Made by a program: the position numbers and the translations under genes
Part shown: positions 1-8,435 of the stretch, in pieces
Layout: every line of letters begins with the position of its first letter
How positions within the stretch are numbered: position 1 is the first letter of the stretch
The notes under the pieces: generated by a model
The model's input: the letters and a program-made list of their open reading frames with translations, nothing else
Databases searched by the model: none
Told to the model about the DNA's origin: nothing
Source of the DNA: Corynebacterium phocae
GTDB taxonomy: Bacteria; Actinomycetota; Actinomycetes; Mycobacteriales; Mycobacteriaceae
Reading direction: 5' to 3'
DNA length: 64,000 bases
Assembly (NCBI RefSeq): GCF_008693075.1
Contig: NZ_VXKJ01000043.1
Span: forward strand, 62,001-126,000

Positions 1-12
1 AGGCTAAATGGC

Positions 13-2022
13 ATGAAAAGAATTGATATCGACGACGTCCGCCCGTCCATCTCTGGGGGACTTCCCACCAAGGCGGTAGTGGGGGAAGTAGTTCCCGTTA
101 GCGCCCTGGTGTGGCGCGAGGGCCACGACGCCGTGGCAGCAACCCTCTCCGTATGGCCGGCCTTTGGCGGCACCGTCTCCGACATCACCATGAAGGTTGA
201 TCCGCACAACCCCGACCGCGTCCATGCCGTGTTTACCCCCGGCACCACCGGCCAGTGGTTCTTCCGCGTGGACGCCTGGAGTGACCCGGTAGCCACGTGG
301 CGCAACGCGGTGACTAAGAAGATGGCCGCGGGGCAGACCGCGGCGGAGTTGGCCAATGATCTAGCCGCGGGCCACGAGTTGCTCTCCCGCGCCGCACTGC
401 AGACGCCCAGCGAGGAAGCAAATCTACTTTTCGATGCCGCCCGGGCACTGCGCGACGACACCCTTCCGGTGGAAATCCGCACGCGACCCGCGCTGTCCGA
501 GGAGGTAACCGACGTCCTGCGCCGCTACCCCGTGCGCGATCTCATCACCGAAGGCGAAATTCAAAAAGTCTACGTTGAGCGCAACAAGGCCCTCTACAGC
601 TCGTGGTACGAGCTATTCCCGCGCTCTACCGGCGGCGTTGATAAAGACGGGCAACCCGTCCACGGCACCTTTGCAACCACCAAGAAAGCGCTGGGCCGCG
701 TTGCCGCCATGGGCTTTGACACCGTCTACTTCCCGCCCATCCACCCCATCGGCGAAATCCACCGCAAGGGCCGGAACAACTCCGTGGTGGCAGAACCAGG
801 AGACGTGGGATCCCCCTGGGCCATCGCGGACCATAACACCACGCACCCCGAGCTAGGGACCATGGAGGAGTTCAAGGATCTAGTCACCTATGCGGACTCC
901 TTGGGGTTAGAAGTAGCCCTCGACCTTGCCCTCCAGGCCGCCCCGGACCACCCCTGGGCAGAAAGCAACCCGGAATTCTTCACGGTCTTGGATGATGGCA
1001 CCATCGCGTACGCGGAAAACCCGCCCAAGAAATACCAAGACATCTACCCTCTAAACTTTGACAACGCCCAGCGGGAGATTTACCGCGCGGTCTACAAGAT
1101 GGTCATGCGCTGGGTGGGCGCCGGGGTGAGAACGTTCCGCGTGGATAACCCGCACACCAAACCCACCGCTTTCTGGGCCTGGCTCATCCACAAGGTTCAT
1201 TCCACCAACCCGGAGGTCATCTTCCTCGCAGAGGCATTTACGCGCGTGCCCCGCCTGCTGGGGCTGGCCAAAGCCGGCTTTAGCCAGTCCTATACCTACT
1301 TCACCTGGCAGACCACCAAGGCGGACCTGACCAAATTCGCCCAACTACACCTAGACCAGGCCGATATCTGCCGCCCGCACCTATTTGTCAACACCCCCGA
1401 CATCCTGCACGAGTCCCTACAAACCGGCGGCCGCGCCATGTTTGCCATCCGCGCCACCCTCGCTGCCACCCTGTCCCCGCTGTGGGGCGTGTACTCCGGG
1501 TTCGAACTCTACGAGCACCGGGCTGACAAACCGGGATCCGAGGAATACCTGGACTCCGAAAAATACGAGCTCCGCCACCGGGATTTCCAGGCCGCCGTCA
1601 ATTCCGGTGACTCGCTGGAGCCCTACATCACCCGGCTCAACCGGATCCGCCAGGACAACCCCGCCCTGCAGCAACTGCGCACCCTGCGGTTCCACCACGT
1701 TGACAACGAGCAGGTGATGGCATACTCCAAGACCGACCCCGCAACGGGCAACGCAGTGCTGGTGGTCATCAACTTAGACCCGCGCAATACCCAGGAAGCC
1801 ACCGTCCACCTAGATATGACAGCACTTGGACTCAACCACGGGGACAGCTTTGAGGTCCGCGACAACATCACCGGGCAGACCTACACCTGGTCCGACCGCA
1901 ACTTCGTACGGCTGTGCCCACAAGGCGACGTAGCGCACATCTTCACGCTGCCCACCGTCAAACGCGAACTGCGCAAGCCCCTAGCGTGGCGCCGGATCGC
2001 AGAGACCGACTACCGCCCCTAA
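13..2022 (+). CDS. glgE: Alpha-1,4-glucan:maltose-1-phosphate maltosyltransferase
   Basis: This 669-residue GH13 (subfamily 3) enzyme transfers maltosyl units from maltose 1-phosphate onto alpha-1,4-glucan in the cytoplasmic GlgE route to glycogen and capsular glucan. An N-terminal domain (about 1-190) precedes the TIM barrel. The catalytic residues fit the family: nucleophile D378 in TFRVDNP, acid/base E407 in FLAEAF, and D463 in VNTPD. The sequence GRNNS after the first barrel strands is also typical. The length matches corynebacterial GlgE. The start is the ATG at 13; an ORF start lying further upstream cannot be judged because the window begins here. glgB follows 81 bp downstream on the same strand, so the pair makes and branches the polymer, although a hairpin lies between them. 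Confidence 0.96.
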   Translation: MKRIDIDDVRPSISGGLPTKAVVGEVVPVSALVWREGHDAVAATLSVWPAFGGTVSDITMKVDPHNPDRVHAVFTPGTTGQWFFRVDAWSDPVATWRNAVTKKMAAGQTAAELANDLAAGHELLSRAALQTPSEEANLLFDAARALRDDTLPVEIRTRPALSEEVTDVLRRYPVRDLITEGEIQKVYVERNKALYSSWYELFPRSTGGVDKDGQPVHGTFATTKKALGRVAAMGFDTVYFPPIHPIGEIHRKGRNNSVVAEPGDVGSPWAIADHNTTHPELGTMEEFKDLVTYADSLGLEVALDLALQAAPDHPWAESNPEFFTVLDDGTIAYAENPPKKYQDIYPLNFDNAQREIYRAVYKMVMRWVGAGVRTFRVDNPHTKPTAFWAWLIHKVHSTNPEVIFLAEAFTRVPRLLGLAKAGFSQSYTYFTWQTTKADLTKFAQLHLDQADICRPHLFVNTPDILHESLQTGGRAMFAIRATLAATLSPLWGVYSGFELYEHRADKPGSEEYLDSEKYELRHRDFQAAVNSGDSLEPYITRLNRIRQDNPALQQLRTLRFHHVDNEQVMAYSKTDPATGNAVLVVINLDPRNTQEATVHLDMTALGLNHGDSFEVRDNITGQTYTWSDRNFVRLCPQGDVAHIFTLPTVKRELRKPLAWRRIAETDYRP

Positions 2023-2038
2023 CTATCCGCTTAGCGCA

Positions 2039-2066
2039 CCCCCGGGGAAATCCCCGGGGGATTTTC
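2039..2066 (+). terminator. GC-rich hairpin between glgE and glgB
   Basis: A perfect 9-bp inverted repeat (arms CCCCCGGGG and CCCCGGGGG at 2039-2047 and 2052-2060) is followed by ATTTTCCC. It looks like a weak intrinsic terminator or attenuator. It would lower glgB transcription relative to glgE unless glgB has its own promoter in the remaining 40 bp. Confidence 0.6.
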
Positions 2067-2103
2067 CCACATCGGGTGGCCCGGCACAGGTAGCGTTAGA
2101 GAC

Positions 2104-4236
2104 ATGAAGATTGACGCTTTGGACCTCGACCGCCTAAATGCCTGCCGCCACCACGCCCCGCACGACTTTTACGGCTGGCACGACGGCACTATTACCACCC
2201 GCCAGCCAGGCGCTTCGCGCGTGCGGGTGCGCACCGCCAACTCCACCGTGGACCTGAACCACATTGGCAATGAGATTTGGGCAGCAGAGGTCTCCGCGCC
2301 CGGAAGTGAAGCCCAGGACTACCGCTTGGAAATCACCTACGGTGAGCACGGCACCCGGGAGGTAGCTGACGGCTATAGCTTCCTTCCCACCCTAGGAACG
2401 CTAGACCTACACCTCATCGGCGAAGGCCGCCACGAGCGCCTGTGGGAGGTACTAGGTGCCAACCTCAAAACCTACGAAACCGACTTGGGAACTGTCACCG
2501 GCGTGGCTTTTGCCGTCTGGGCACCCAACGCCGAAGGCGTTGCCGTGGTCGGAGATTTCTGCGCCTGGAACCCAGTGCAGTACCCCATGCGCTCCCTAGG
2601 TTCCACCGGCATCTGGGAACTCTTTATCCCCGGCCTTGGCGCTGGGGAACGCTACAAATTTGCCATCCACTCCAAACACTCCGGGCGGATAGACAAAGCT
2701 GACCCCATGGCCAAGGCCGCAGCCGTGGCCCCCGCCACCGACTCCATCGTGGCAGAGTCCAACTACCAGTGGAAAGACCACAACTGGGTCCAGGCGCGCA
2801 CCGGGGATGTCAACGTACCGGTCAACATCTACGAAATCCACGTGGGCTCCTGGAAACAAGGCGCTACTTACCAAACCCTGCGCGAAGACCTCATCCCCTA
2901 CCTCAAAGAGCACGGCTTTACCCACGTGGAATTCCTCCCCGTGGCCGAACACCCCTTTGGCGGTTCCTGGGGCTACCAAGTCTCTGGTTACTACGCCCCC
3001 ACCGCGCGCTGGGGCTCCCCGGATGAACTACGGGCGCTCATTGATGAGCTCCACCAGGCCGGTATCGGGGTCATCGTGGACTGGGTGCCAGCACACTTCC
3101 CCAAAGACGAGTTTGCGCTGGGACGCTTTGACGGGCAAGCCCTCTACGAGCACCCCGACCCCCGCCGGGGTGAGCAATCCGACTGGGGCACCTACGTCTT
3201 TGACTTCGGACGCAATGAGGTCCGCAACTTCCTAGTAGCCAACGCGCTGTATTGGGCTGAAGAATTCCACGTAGACGCCCTCCGCGTGGACGCCGTGGCC
3301 TCCATGCTCTACCTGGACTACTCCCGGGAAGATTGGCTGCCCAACGAATACGGTGGCCGCGAAAACCTTGAGGCCGTCCAGTTCCTCCGGGAAACCAACT
3401 CTGCCCTGCAGCGCACCCACCCCGGCGTGTGGACAATCGCGGAAGAATCCACCTCTTGGCCCGGGGTCACCGCCCCCATCGAAGACGGCGGCCTGGGCTT
3501 TTCCATGAAATGGAACATGGGCTGGATGAACGACACCCTGGAATACTTCAGCCTAGATCCCATCCACCGCTCCTACCACCACGGTGATATCACTTTCTCA
3601 CTGGTCTACGCGTTTTCCGAAAACTTCATCCTGCCGTTTAGCCACGATGAAGTAGTCCACGGCAAGGGCACCTTGTGGTCCCGCCAGCCCGGCGATGACT
3701 GGAACAAGGCCGCGGGCGTGCGCACTCTCTTTGGCTACATGTACTCCCACCCCGGCAAGCAGCTGATGTTCATGGGGCAGGAATTTGGCCAGACCACCGA
3801 GTGGAATGAAGCAGGCTCCACAGACTGGTCCAACCTCCACGGCTGGGGCCAGGAATGGCACTACGGAATCAAGCGCCTGGTCAGCGATATTGGCGCGGTC
3901 TATAACCAAACGCCCGCCCTCTGGCAGCGCGACTTTGACCCCTCCGGCTTCCATTGGGTGATAGGTGATGACTCCGCCGGCAACGTCATTGCCTTCGAGC
4001 GCTACGGTGATGACGGCTCCGCCGTGCTATCGGTTATCAACCTCTCTGGCTCCACCCACCAGGACTACCATCTGCACCCCACCCGTAGCGGGGACTGGGA
4101 ACTCATCCTCAACACCGACGACGCCGCCTACCAGGGTGCCGGAAACGAGCTAGCCAAGACCCACCACAACGGCGGTGAAGGGATCAGTATGACGCTTCCC
4201 GCCAACTCTGTGCAGTGGTACCTCCACCGCGGTTAA
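2104..4236 (+). CDS. glgB: 1,4-alpha-glucan branching enzyme
   Basis: The 710-residue GlgB creates alpha-1,6 branches in glycogen or capsular glucan. It has the usual N-terminal N1/CBM48 modules (about 1-230), a GH13 barrel and a C-terminal beta domain. Catalytic motifs are visible: DWVPAHFP (326-333), DALRVDAVAS with nucleophile D396, AEES with the acid E447 (or E448), and FSHDEVVHGK with D514. The NIYEIHVGSW segment (241-250) is characteristic of branching enzymes. It follows glgE on the same strand and acts on the linear glucan GlgE produces. No clear Shine-Dalgarno sequence precedes the ATG. Confidence 0.97.
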   Translation: MKIDALDLDRLNACRHHAPHDFYGWHDGTITTRQPGASRVRVRTANSTVDLNHIGNEIWAAEVSAPGSEAQDYRLEITYGEHGTREVADGYSFLPTLGTLDLHLIGEGRHERLWEVLGANLKTYETDLGTVTGVAFAVWAPNAEGVAVVGDFCAWNPVQYPMRSLGSTGIWELFIPGLGAGERYKFAIHSKHSGRIDKADPMAKAAAVAPATDSIVAESNYQWKDHNWVQARTGDVNVPVNIYEIHVGSWKQGATYQTLREDLIPYLKEHGFTHVEFLPVAEHPFGGSWGYQVSGYYAPTARWGSPDELRALIDELHQAGIGVIVDWVPAHFPKDEFALGRFDGQALYEHPDPRRGEQSDWGTYVFDFGRNEVRNFLVANALYWAEEFHVDALRVDAVASMLYLDYSREDWLPNEYGGRENLEAVQFLRETNSALQRTHPGVWTIAEESTSWPGVTAPIEDGGLGFSMKWNMGWMNDTLEYFSLDPIHRSYHHGDITFSLVYAFSENFILPFSHDEVVHGKGTLWSRQPGDDWNKAAGVRTLFGYMYSHPGKQLMFMGQEFGQTTEWNEAGSTDWSNLHGWGQEWHYGIKRLVSDIGAVYNQTPALWQRDFDPSGFHWVIGDDSAGNVIAFERYGDDGSAVLSVINLSGSTHQDYHLHPTRSGDWELILNTDDAAYQGAGNELAKTHHNGGEGISMTLPANSVQWYLHRG

Positions 4237-4274
4237 TAGGCCTACGGCAGCCTCTCAAGGTAGGCGTATTTCGG

Positions 4275-4304
4275 GGAGGTTAAGCAGTTCCGGGCTTAAC
4301 CTCC
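4275..4304 (+). terminator. Inverted repeat downstream of glgB
   Basis: A perfect 11-bp stem (GGAGGTTAAGC at 4275-4285 and GCTTAACCTCC at 4294-4304, 8-nt loop) lies 38 bp after the glgB stop. No long T-run follows, so it may be a weak terminator or an mRNA 3'-end structure. It lies between convergent genes. Confidence 0.5.
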
Positions 4305-4360
4305 GCCGTTTCCCCGGTTTCCTGCCACCGTTAGCAAAGGCCCCGGATTCTTAGAACCGT

Positions 4361-4408
4361 AGATTTTCACAGCCGCAGATTTTCACAGCCGCAGATTTTC
4401 ACAGCCGC
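4361..4408. repeat. Three exact tandem copies of a 16-bp unit
   Basis: The unit AGATTTTCACAGCCGC occurs three times without a mismatch, at 4361-4376, 4377-4392 and 4393-4408, immediately downstream of the convergent 3' ends of glgB and the arsenate-reductase-like gene. It does not overlap a coding sequence. Confidence 0.95.
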
Positions 4409-4421
4409 GGGCCGGCAAAAA

Positions 4422-4868
4422 CTAGGTGGCTTCCGCGATGAGCGCTTGAACCCGGGAGTCTATGTCATCGCGGAGTTGGCGCAGCCGCTCTTTGCCTTCA
4501 ACACCGCGGACAGACGGGTCCTCAATCTCCCACCGGATAGCCGGGCCCGCGTAGTCCGCGCCACCAACAATCACCACGTAGTCCATCTCCGCTGCCAGCT
4601 GCGGATCCACGGGTGTGGGCGTGCCATCTGACATATCAGCACCGATCTCGTGTAGCGAAGCCGCAGCTTCCCGGTTGACGTCACCGCTGTTGCCGGGTTC
4701 TGCTACCTTCACCCCGGCGGAATAGACCTGCCAATCCGGGGCGCGCAGCTTATGCAGCGCTGCCGCCATCTGGGATTTCCCCCGGTTGGAGTTGCACAGA
4801 TAAAGAACCTTGGGTCCCGAGGGCGAGGGCGTGGTCGCGGTGAGTTGGGCAGCGGCGGAATCAGTCAT
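4422..4868 (-). CDS. Arsenate reductase / low-molecular-weight phosphatase family protein
   Basis: The 148-residue protein has the LMW protein-tyrosine-phosphatase fold used by arsenate reductases. The P-loop-like motif is CNSNRGKS (C25 to S32). Conserved downstream elements are DYVVIVGGAD (96-105) and WEIEDPS, the counterparts of the VGCGDxCP and WDLPDP segments of ArsC. The resolving cysteines of thioredoxin-coupled ArsC are absent, which would fit a mycothiol/mycoredoxin-coupled enzyme of actinobacteria. The usual P-loop arginine (C+6) is lysine here. The ATG at 4868 is chosen because residues before it (to 4910) have no homology-like content. No ars operon or arsenic transporter lies beside it, so the substrate could be arsenate or a phosphoprotein. 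Confidence 0.8.
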   Translation of the reverse strand: MTDSAAAQLTATTPSPSGPKVLYLCNSNRGKSQMAAALHKLRAPDWQVYSAGVKVAEPGNSGDVNREAAASLHEIGADMSDGTPTPVDPQLAAEMDYVVIVGGADYAGPAIRWEIEDPSVRGVEGKERLRQLRDDIDSRVQALIAEAT

Positions 4869-4998
4869 AACTTCGCATCTTAGCCCATGCCCACGGGAAC
4901 CGCCGTGCACCGCCGTGCACCGCCAGGATTATGCGGATACGCTTGAATGATTGCCACGCCAGCGCCCGGGCCTGTGCCCGCAAGTGGATGACTGGCTG

Positions 4999-5928
4999 CT
5001 AGTACAGCGCGCTGGCAAGAGCCCGGCGGGCGTCAAGCACGCGCTGGTCTGCAGCGTCGAACAAACCGAAAAGCTCCAACAGGCGGTCGCGGAGGAGGGT
5101 TTTATCCTCAGATACAGCCAGCTTCATGGCCTCAATAAGACGCGTGAACGCTTTCTCCGGAGCTCCTGCCACCACCTCGGCGTCCGCGGCGTCTAGCTGC
5201 GCCTGCACGCTCTCATCTGATTCTGCCTTGGCAATGGGATCTGTTACACCGGAGATACGCTTGAGCAAGCGGGTGGTGTCGCGAGCCTGCTTAACCTCAG
5301 TTGCTGCGGGGTCGCCGGCCAAAATGCCGTCGTAGATAGCAATAGCGGCGTCATAGTCACCCTTGCTCAACGCCTCTTCGGCTTCGCTCACGCGAGGGTC
5401 CAAAGCATCTTCTTCTTCAACGGGCTGCCCGGCCCCAGTTTCCAGGCCTTCCAGTTTGCCGCCAACTTGCTGGACCAACGCAGCCACCCATTGCTCCAAG
5501 GCCTCTTTGGGCTGACCGCCCTCAAAACTAGTGATGGGTTGCCCGGCAGCCAAGGCCACCACGGTGGGAAGGTTTTGGACGCCAAAGACCTGCGCTACTT
5601 GCGGGTGTGCGTCCGCATCCACGTAGCCAACTACAAAGGACAGACCACCTTGTGCCGCTAGTTCCGCGAAATCTTGTTTTAACTGTTCCGACTGCGGCGA
5701 GCGTGCAGTGCCTATCAGCGCTATGACTGGGACCTGCGTGCTGCGGCGGACCAGATCGGTTTCAAAGTTTTCCTCCGTAACCGCAAAAAACGGTGCGATT
5801 GCACCCGGTTGCGCGGAGTTTGATGAGCTCCCACCAGGTTGGGAAGTAGCTCCGGCCTTGGCTTCTGCCTGGGCTTTAAGCTGTGCCAAGTCCAGCACTC
5901 CCCCGGTCATGGATTGTGGCGTAGTCAT
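4999..5928 (-). CDS. Thioredoxin-fold TPR-type protein (CnoX/YbbN-like)
   Basis: The 309-residue cytoplasmic protein has a low-complexity N-terminus (1-45), a thioredoxin-like domain (about 45-155, with a YVDADAHPQVAQVF segment and a cis-Pro region NLPTVV), and a helical C-terminal half (about 180-309) resembling the TPR-like tail of YbbN/CnoX chaperone-holdases. The active-site CxxC is missing: the corresponding segment reads TARSPQS and the protein has no cysteine, so it cannot be a disulfide oxidoreductase. A holdase or scaffold role is inferred from the family. Its ATG directly abuts the stop codon of the upstream thiamine-binding-type gene, so the two are probably co-translated. Confidence 0.85.
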   Translation of the reverse strand: MTTPQSMTGGVLDLAQLKAQAEAKAGATSQPGGSSSNSAQPGAIAPFFAVTEENFETDLVRRSTQVPVIALIGTARSPQSEQLKQDFAELAAQGGLSFVVGYVDADAHPQVAQVFGVQNLPTVVALAAGQPITSFEGGQPKEALEQWVAALVQQVGGKLEGLETGAGQPVEEEDALDPRVSEAEEALSKGDYDAAIAIYDGILAGDPAATEVKQARDTTRLLKRISGVTDPIAKAESDESVQAQLDAADAEVVAGAPEKAFTRLIEAMKLAVSEDKTLLRDRLLELFGLFDAADQRVLDARRALASALY

Positions 5929-6237
5929 CTAGATACCTTCCTGTAGGTGCTTTTCAACTGCTTCAACCTTGCCCCGGAGCTGTCCAGTGACACCCTCACG
6001 GATATCAGCCTTGATCACCAGTGAGGTCCGGGGAGAGACAGCGCGCACGGCGTCGGTTGCCTGTTTAATAACGGCGAAAACCTCATCCCACTCCCCTTCC
6101 ACGAGGGTGAACATAGCGTTGGTTTCATTGGGTAGTCCCGAGTCACGAACCACTTTTACAGCGGCGGCAACGGCTTCGGACATTTCTGCAGAGGGCTCTC
6201 CCACAATCGTGGGGGCTACGGAAAAGGCAACAATCAT
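5929..6237 (-). CDS. Thiamine-binding (MTH1187/YkoF-type) small protein
   Basis: The 102-residue protein matches the MTH1187/YqgV superfamily of small ferredoxin-like proteins. The N-terminal MIVAFSVAP, the segment NAMFTLVEGEWDEVFAVIKQ and the ending VEAVEKHLQ are typical. Family members bind thiamine or related ligands; no enzyme activity is established. The ATG at 6237 is preferred over one at 6246 because AGGA lies at a sensible distance upstream. The stop codon is immediately followed by the ATG of the thioredoxin-fold gene. Confidence 0.8.
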   Translation of the reverse strand: MIVAFSVAPTIVGEPSAEMSEAVAAAVKVVRDSGLPNETNAMFTLVEGEWDEVFAVIKQATDAVRAVSPRTSLVIKADIREGVTGQLRGKVEAVEKHLQEGI

Positions 6238-6255
6238 GCCGCCCATCCTACCGCG

Positions 6256-6597
6256 TCAGCGCCGTTCCCAGCAGTGGCGGTGCCAATGCCTGCGGTCCTC
6301 ACCCCGGCCACCCGTATCACGCGGCCACGCCACCACATGGGCCACGCCCGGAGGGATGTTTTGATTACAGCCCGGGCAAACGTAGAACTTGGTGGCAGCA
6401 GCCGAGCCTATGTAGCGCATGACGAAAGGCTCGCCATTGGTCCAGCGGGGTCCGTCAACGGTCTGCGCACCAATGAACGCAGTCCCGTCGCGGGGCAGCT
6501 CCCGGGGCGGCAGGCTGCGGTTGCCTTTGCCGCGCTTTCGGCTGCTGCGGTTACTAGCGCTGCGGTTACTAGCGCTGCGGTTATTGCGACGTGGCAT
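6256..6597 (-). CDS. Small basic zinc-ribbon-like protein next to nucS
   Basis: This 113-residue conserved actinobacterial-type protein has a very basic N-terminus made of repeated serine/asparagine/arginine units (SASNRSASNRSSRKR). A C-terminal half follows with a probable metal site: CPGC (about 74-77) and a His/Cys pair near the end (HRHCWERR). Its ATG overlaps the nucS stop codon by one base (TGATG), so it is translationally coupled to nucS. The function is unknown; the basic tail and zinc site suggest nucleic-acid binding, which is only an inference. The N-terminal repeats come from a 15-bp DNA tandem repeat and may vary in number. Confidence 0.75.
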   Translation of the reverse strand: MPRRNNRSASNRSASNRSSRKRGKGNRSLPPRELPRDGTAFIGAQTVDGPRWTNGEPFVMRYIGSAAATKFYVCPGCNQNIPPGVAHVVAWPRDTGGRGEDRRHWHRHCWERR

Positions 6598-7289
6598 CAG
6601 AACAGACGGAGCTCGTTGCTCTCAATACCGCGCAGATCTTGGTAATCCAGCACAACACACCTTATTCCGCGGTCTGCGGCCAAGGTCTTGGCTTGGGGCT
6701 TTATCTCCTGCGCGGCGAATACTCCCACCACTGGCTTAAGAAGTTCGTCGCGGTTGAGAAGCTCTAGGTACCGGGTTAGCTGTTCCACGCCGTCTATGCC
6801 GCCGCGGCGCTTGACTTCAATGGCAACATGGGCACCGTCGGCGTCCCGGGCCATGATGTCTACCGGACCAATTGCGGTGGGATACTCGCGACGCACCAGG
6901 GTGTAGCCCTCACCAATAGTATTGATGTGCTCAGCCAACAGTTCCTGCAGATGGGCCTCCACCCCGTCTTTCACCAGGCCGGGATCCTGGCCAAGATCGC
7001 GATGAATCTCTTCATAAATTTCCTGGATGGTAATCCGCAGCTGCTCACCCTTGGAATTTTCTACCAACCAAAGAACTTCACCGGTGTCTTCCCCGTCAAT
7101 GTCGGTGATCGGAGACTCGTTGAGGGTGCAGGGAGGCGTCATCCAGTTCAGGGGCTTATAGGCGCGGTCGTCAGCATGGACGGACACAGAGCCATCTGCT
7201 TTGACCAGCAAAAGGCGGTCAGCCAGGGGAAGGTGGGCATCAAGTCGACCTACATAATCAACTGAACATCGGGCAAGCACTAAACGCAT
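6597..7289 (-). CDS. nucS: Mismatch-specific endonuclease NucS
   Basis: The 230-residue NucS/EndoMS makes double-strand cuts at mismatched bases in the non-canonical mismatch repair of actinobacteria that lack MutS/MutL. The N-terminal DNA-binding and dimerisation domain is followed by a RecB-like nuclease core with D144 (in GPVDIMARD), E158 and K160 (IEVKRRG), the known catalytic residues at their usual positions. The C-terminal LRLF fits the beta-clamp-binding tail described for actinobacterial NucS. It lies downstream of the DUF2550 gene and overlaps the zinc-ribbon gene, all on the minus strand. Confidence 0.96.
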   Translation of the reverse strand: MRLVLARCSVDYVGRLDAHLPLADRLLLVKADGSVSVHADDRAYKPLNWMTPPCTLNESPITDIDGEDTGEVLWLVENSKGEQLRITIQEIYEEIHRDLGQDPGLVKDGVEAHLQELLAEHINTIGEGYTLVRREYPTAIGPVDIMARDADGAHVAIEVKRRGGIDGVEQLTRYLELLNRDELLKPVVGVFAAQEIKPQAKTLAADRGIRCVVLDYQDLRGIESNELRLF

Positions 7290-7427
7290 GTTCTCTACCC
7301 TATCGCGCCGGTGGTGCTGGCTAAAACTTGAAAGGGGACCTAGACGGTGAGCAAGCCGCCCTGTCCGCCGGCGTCGCTGGCACCAACGCCGCCTGGGTTA
7401 GTGGCGCTGGGGTTAACCGTGCTGGCG

Positions 7428-7889
7428 CTAACGCTGCTGGGAGCGTTGGCGGATTTCTTTGATGCTCAAAGTTTCCCGCCGCGGGGACGGCGCGGACTCT
7501 ACCCAGGCGTGCAAAGCCATAGCACCGCGACCTGTCAGGGCAAGCTCGTACTCCTGGCCGGCGGCCCGGAGATGTACAGCTTCTTCGTGTTCAGGCATAA
7601 AAGAAGCCTCGGCATCAGTGAGTTGGCGGTGGGACACAATCTCAATGTCGAGGCGGCTTAGGCTAACGTCAGCGGACACGCGGACAGAGCGCAGCTTATA
7701 CAGCTCTAGGTGGGTGGGCGTATAGCGCACTACCCCATGACGCCAGCCGTGAACATCCCGCCCCGGCATGGGGCGCACAAGAACCGGCGCACCCGTTGAC
7801 CGCACCTTAAAAAATCTGAAGCTAGCTAGGCCCACCATGGCCACTATGACAGCCACTAGGGCGAGTAATGCAACAGACATTGGGGACAT
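7428..7889 (-). CDS. DUF2550 single-pass membrane protein
   Basis: The 153-residue protein has one N-terminal membrane segment (about 5-25, VALLALVAVIVAMVGLASF) followed by a soluble domain of the DUF2550 family, with GWRHGVVRY and LELYKLRSVR segments. DUF2550 genes usually sit next to atpC in actinobacteria, as here. The function is unknown. It is separated from atpC by a 546-bp non-coding stretch holding a tandem repeat and a terminator, so it is probably transcribed from its own promoter rather than from the ATP synthase operon. Confidence 0.85.
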   Translation of the reverse strand: MSPMSVALLALVAVIVAMVGLASFRFFKVRSTGAPVLVRPMPGRDVHGWRHGVVRYTPTHLELYKLRSVRVSADVSLSRLDIEIVSHRQLTDAEASFMPEHEEAVHLRAAGQEYELALTGRGAMALHAWVESAPSPRRETLSIKEIRQRSQQR

Positions 7890-8120
7890 CTGTAGGTTCC
7901 TCCACGATCTTGAAATCCGGCTGAATTCTTACGTTGTTATCTGGTGATTCTAGACTGAATTTAGCAGGCAGGTGGGCAAACGTGGAACTTGGAGTTAACC
8001 AAAAGGAGTAACCGGCCAGGCAGGCGCACATACGCCCAGTTCAGGTAGGTAATTGCCCCAGCCGGGGGCCGTTACTGGCAGCGCGCTGTGACCCAAGAGG
8101 CGGGCGCGCAGCCCAGGGAA

Positions 8121-8240
8121 GGCGGGCGCAAGCCGGAAGATGCGGGCGCAAGCAGGAGGATGCGGGCGCAGGCCGGGAAAGGCAGGGGCAAGCAGGAGGA
8201 TGCGCGCGCAGGCTGGGAAAGGCGGGCGCGCAGGCCAGCA
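8121..8240. repeat. Degenerate 20-bp tandem repeat between DUF2550 gene and atpC
   Basis: Five consecutive 20-bp units begin at 8121, 8141, 8161, 8181 and 8201, with diverged partial copies on both sides (from about 8100 and to about 8240). Consensus is roughly TGCGGGCGCAAGCNGGARGA, alternating with forms ending in GGGAAA. It lies in the 546-bp gap 7890-8435, which otherwise contains only the terminator at 8310-8356. Open frames across it are short, arise from the repeat and have no ribosome-binding site. Confidence 0.85.
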
Positions 8241-8309
8241 AAACGGGTGACAGCGGTGACCGCCTGCCGGGGTCAGGGGATGGATGTAGGAACCCTTGCA
8301 AAACGGCAA

Positions 8310-8356
8310 CCGCGCCGTGTTCGGTGTTGAACATTTCAACACTAAACACAGCGCGG
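8310..8356 (-). terminator. Terminator of the ATP synthase operon
   Basis: A long inverted repeat with 22-nt arms lies about 80 bp after the atpC stop. It pairs CCGCGC with GCGCGG, GTGTT with AACAC and GTGTTGAA with TTCAACAC across a CAT loop, with three mismatched positions. Read on the minus strand it is followed by TTGCCGTTTTG. It fits an intrinsic terminator for the leftward atp operon. Confidence 0.8.
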
Positions 8357-8435
8357 CTAACTTTTACTGCTTGTCAAGAGTAGGAAGGGCGTTTAATTGC
8401 TGCCCTTGACCTCCTCAGCGCCAACCGGGAAAGAC

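Noticed and set aside
7995..8349. Two overlapping leftward frames with repeated PACARIFRLAPAFPGL-like units
   Set aside because: They arise from the 20-bp DNA repeat read in different frames, overlap the operon terminator and have no initiation signal.
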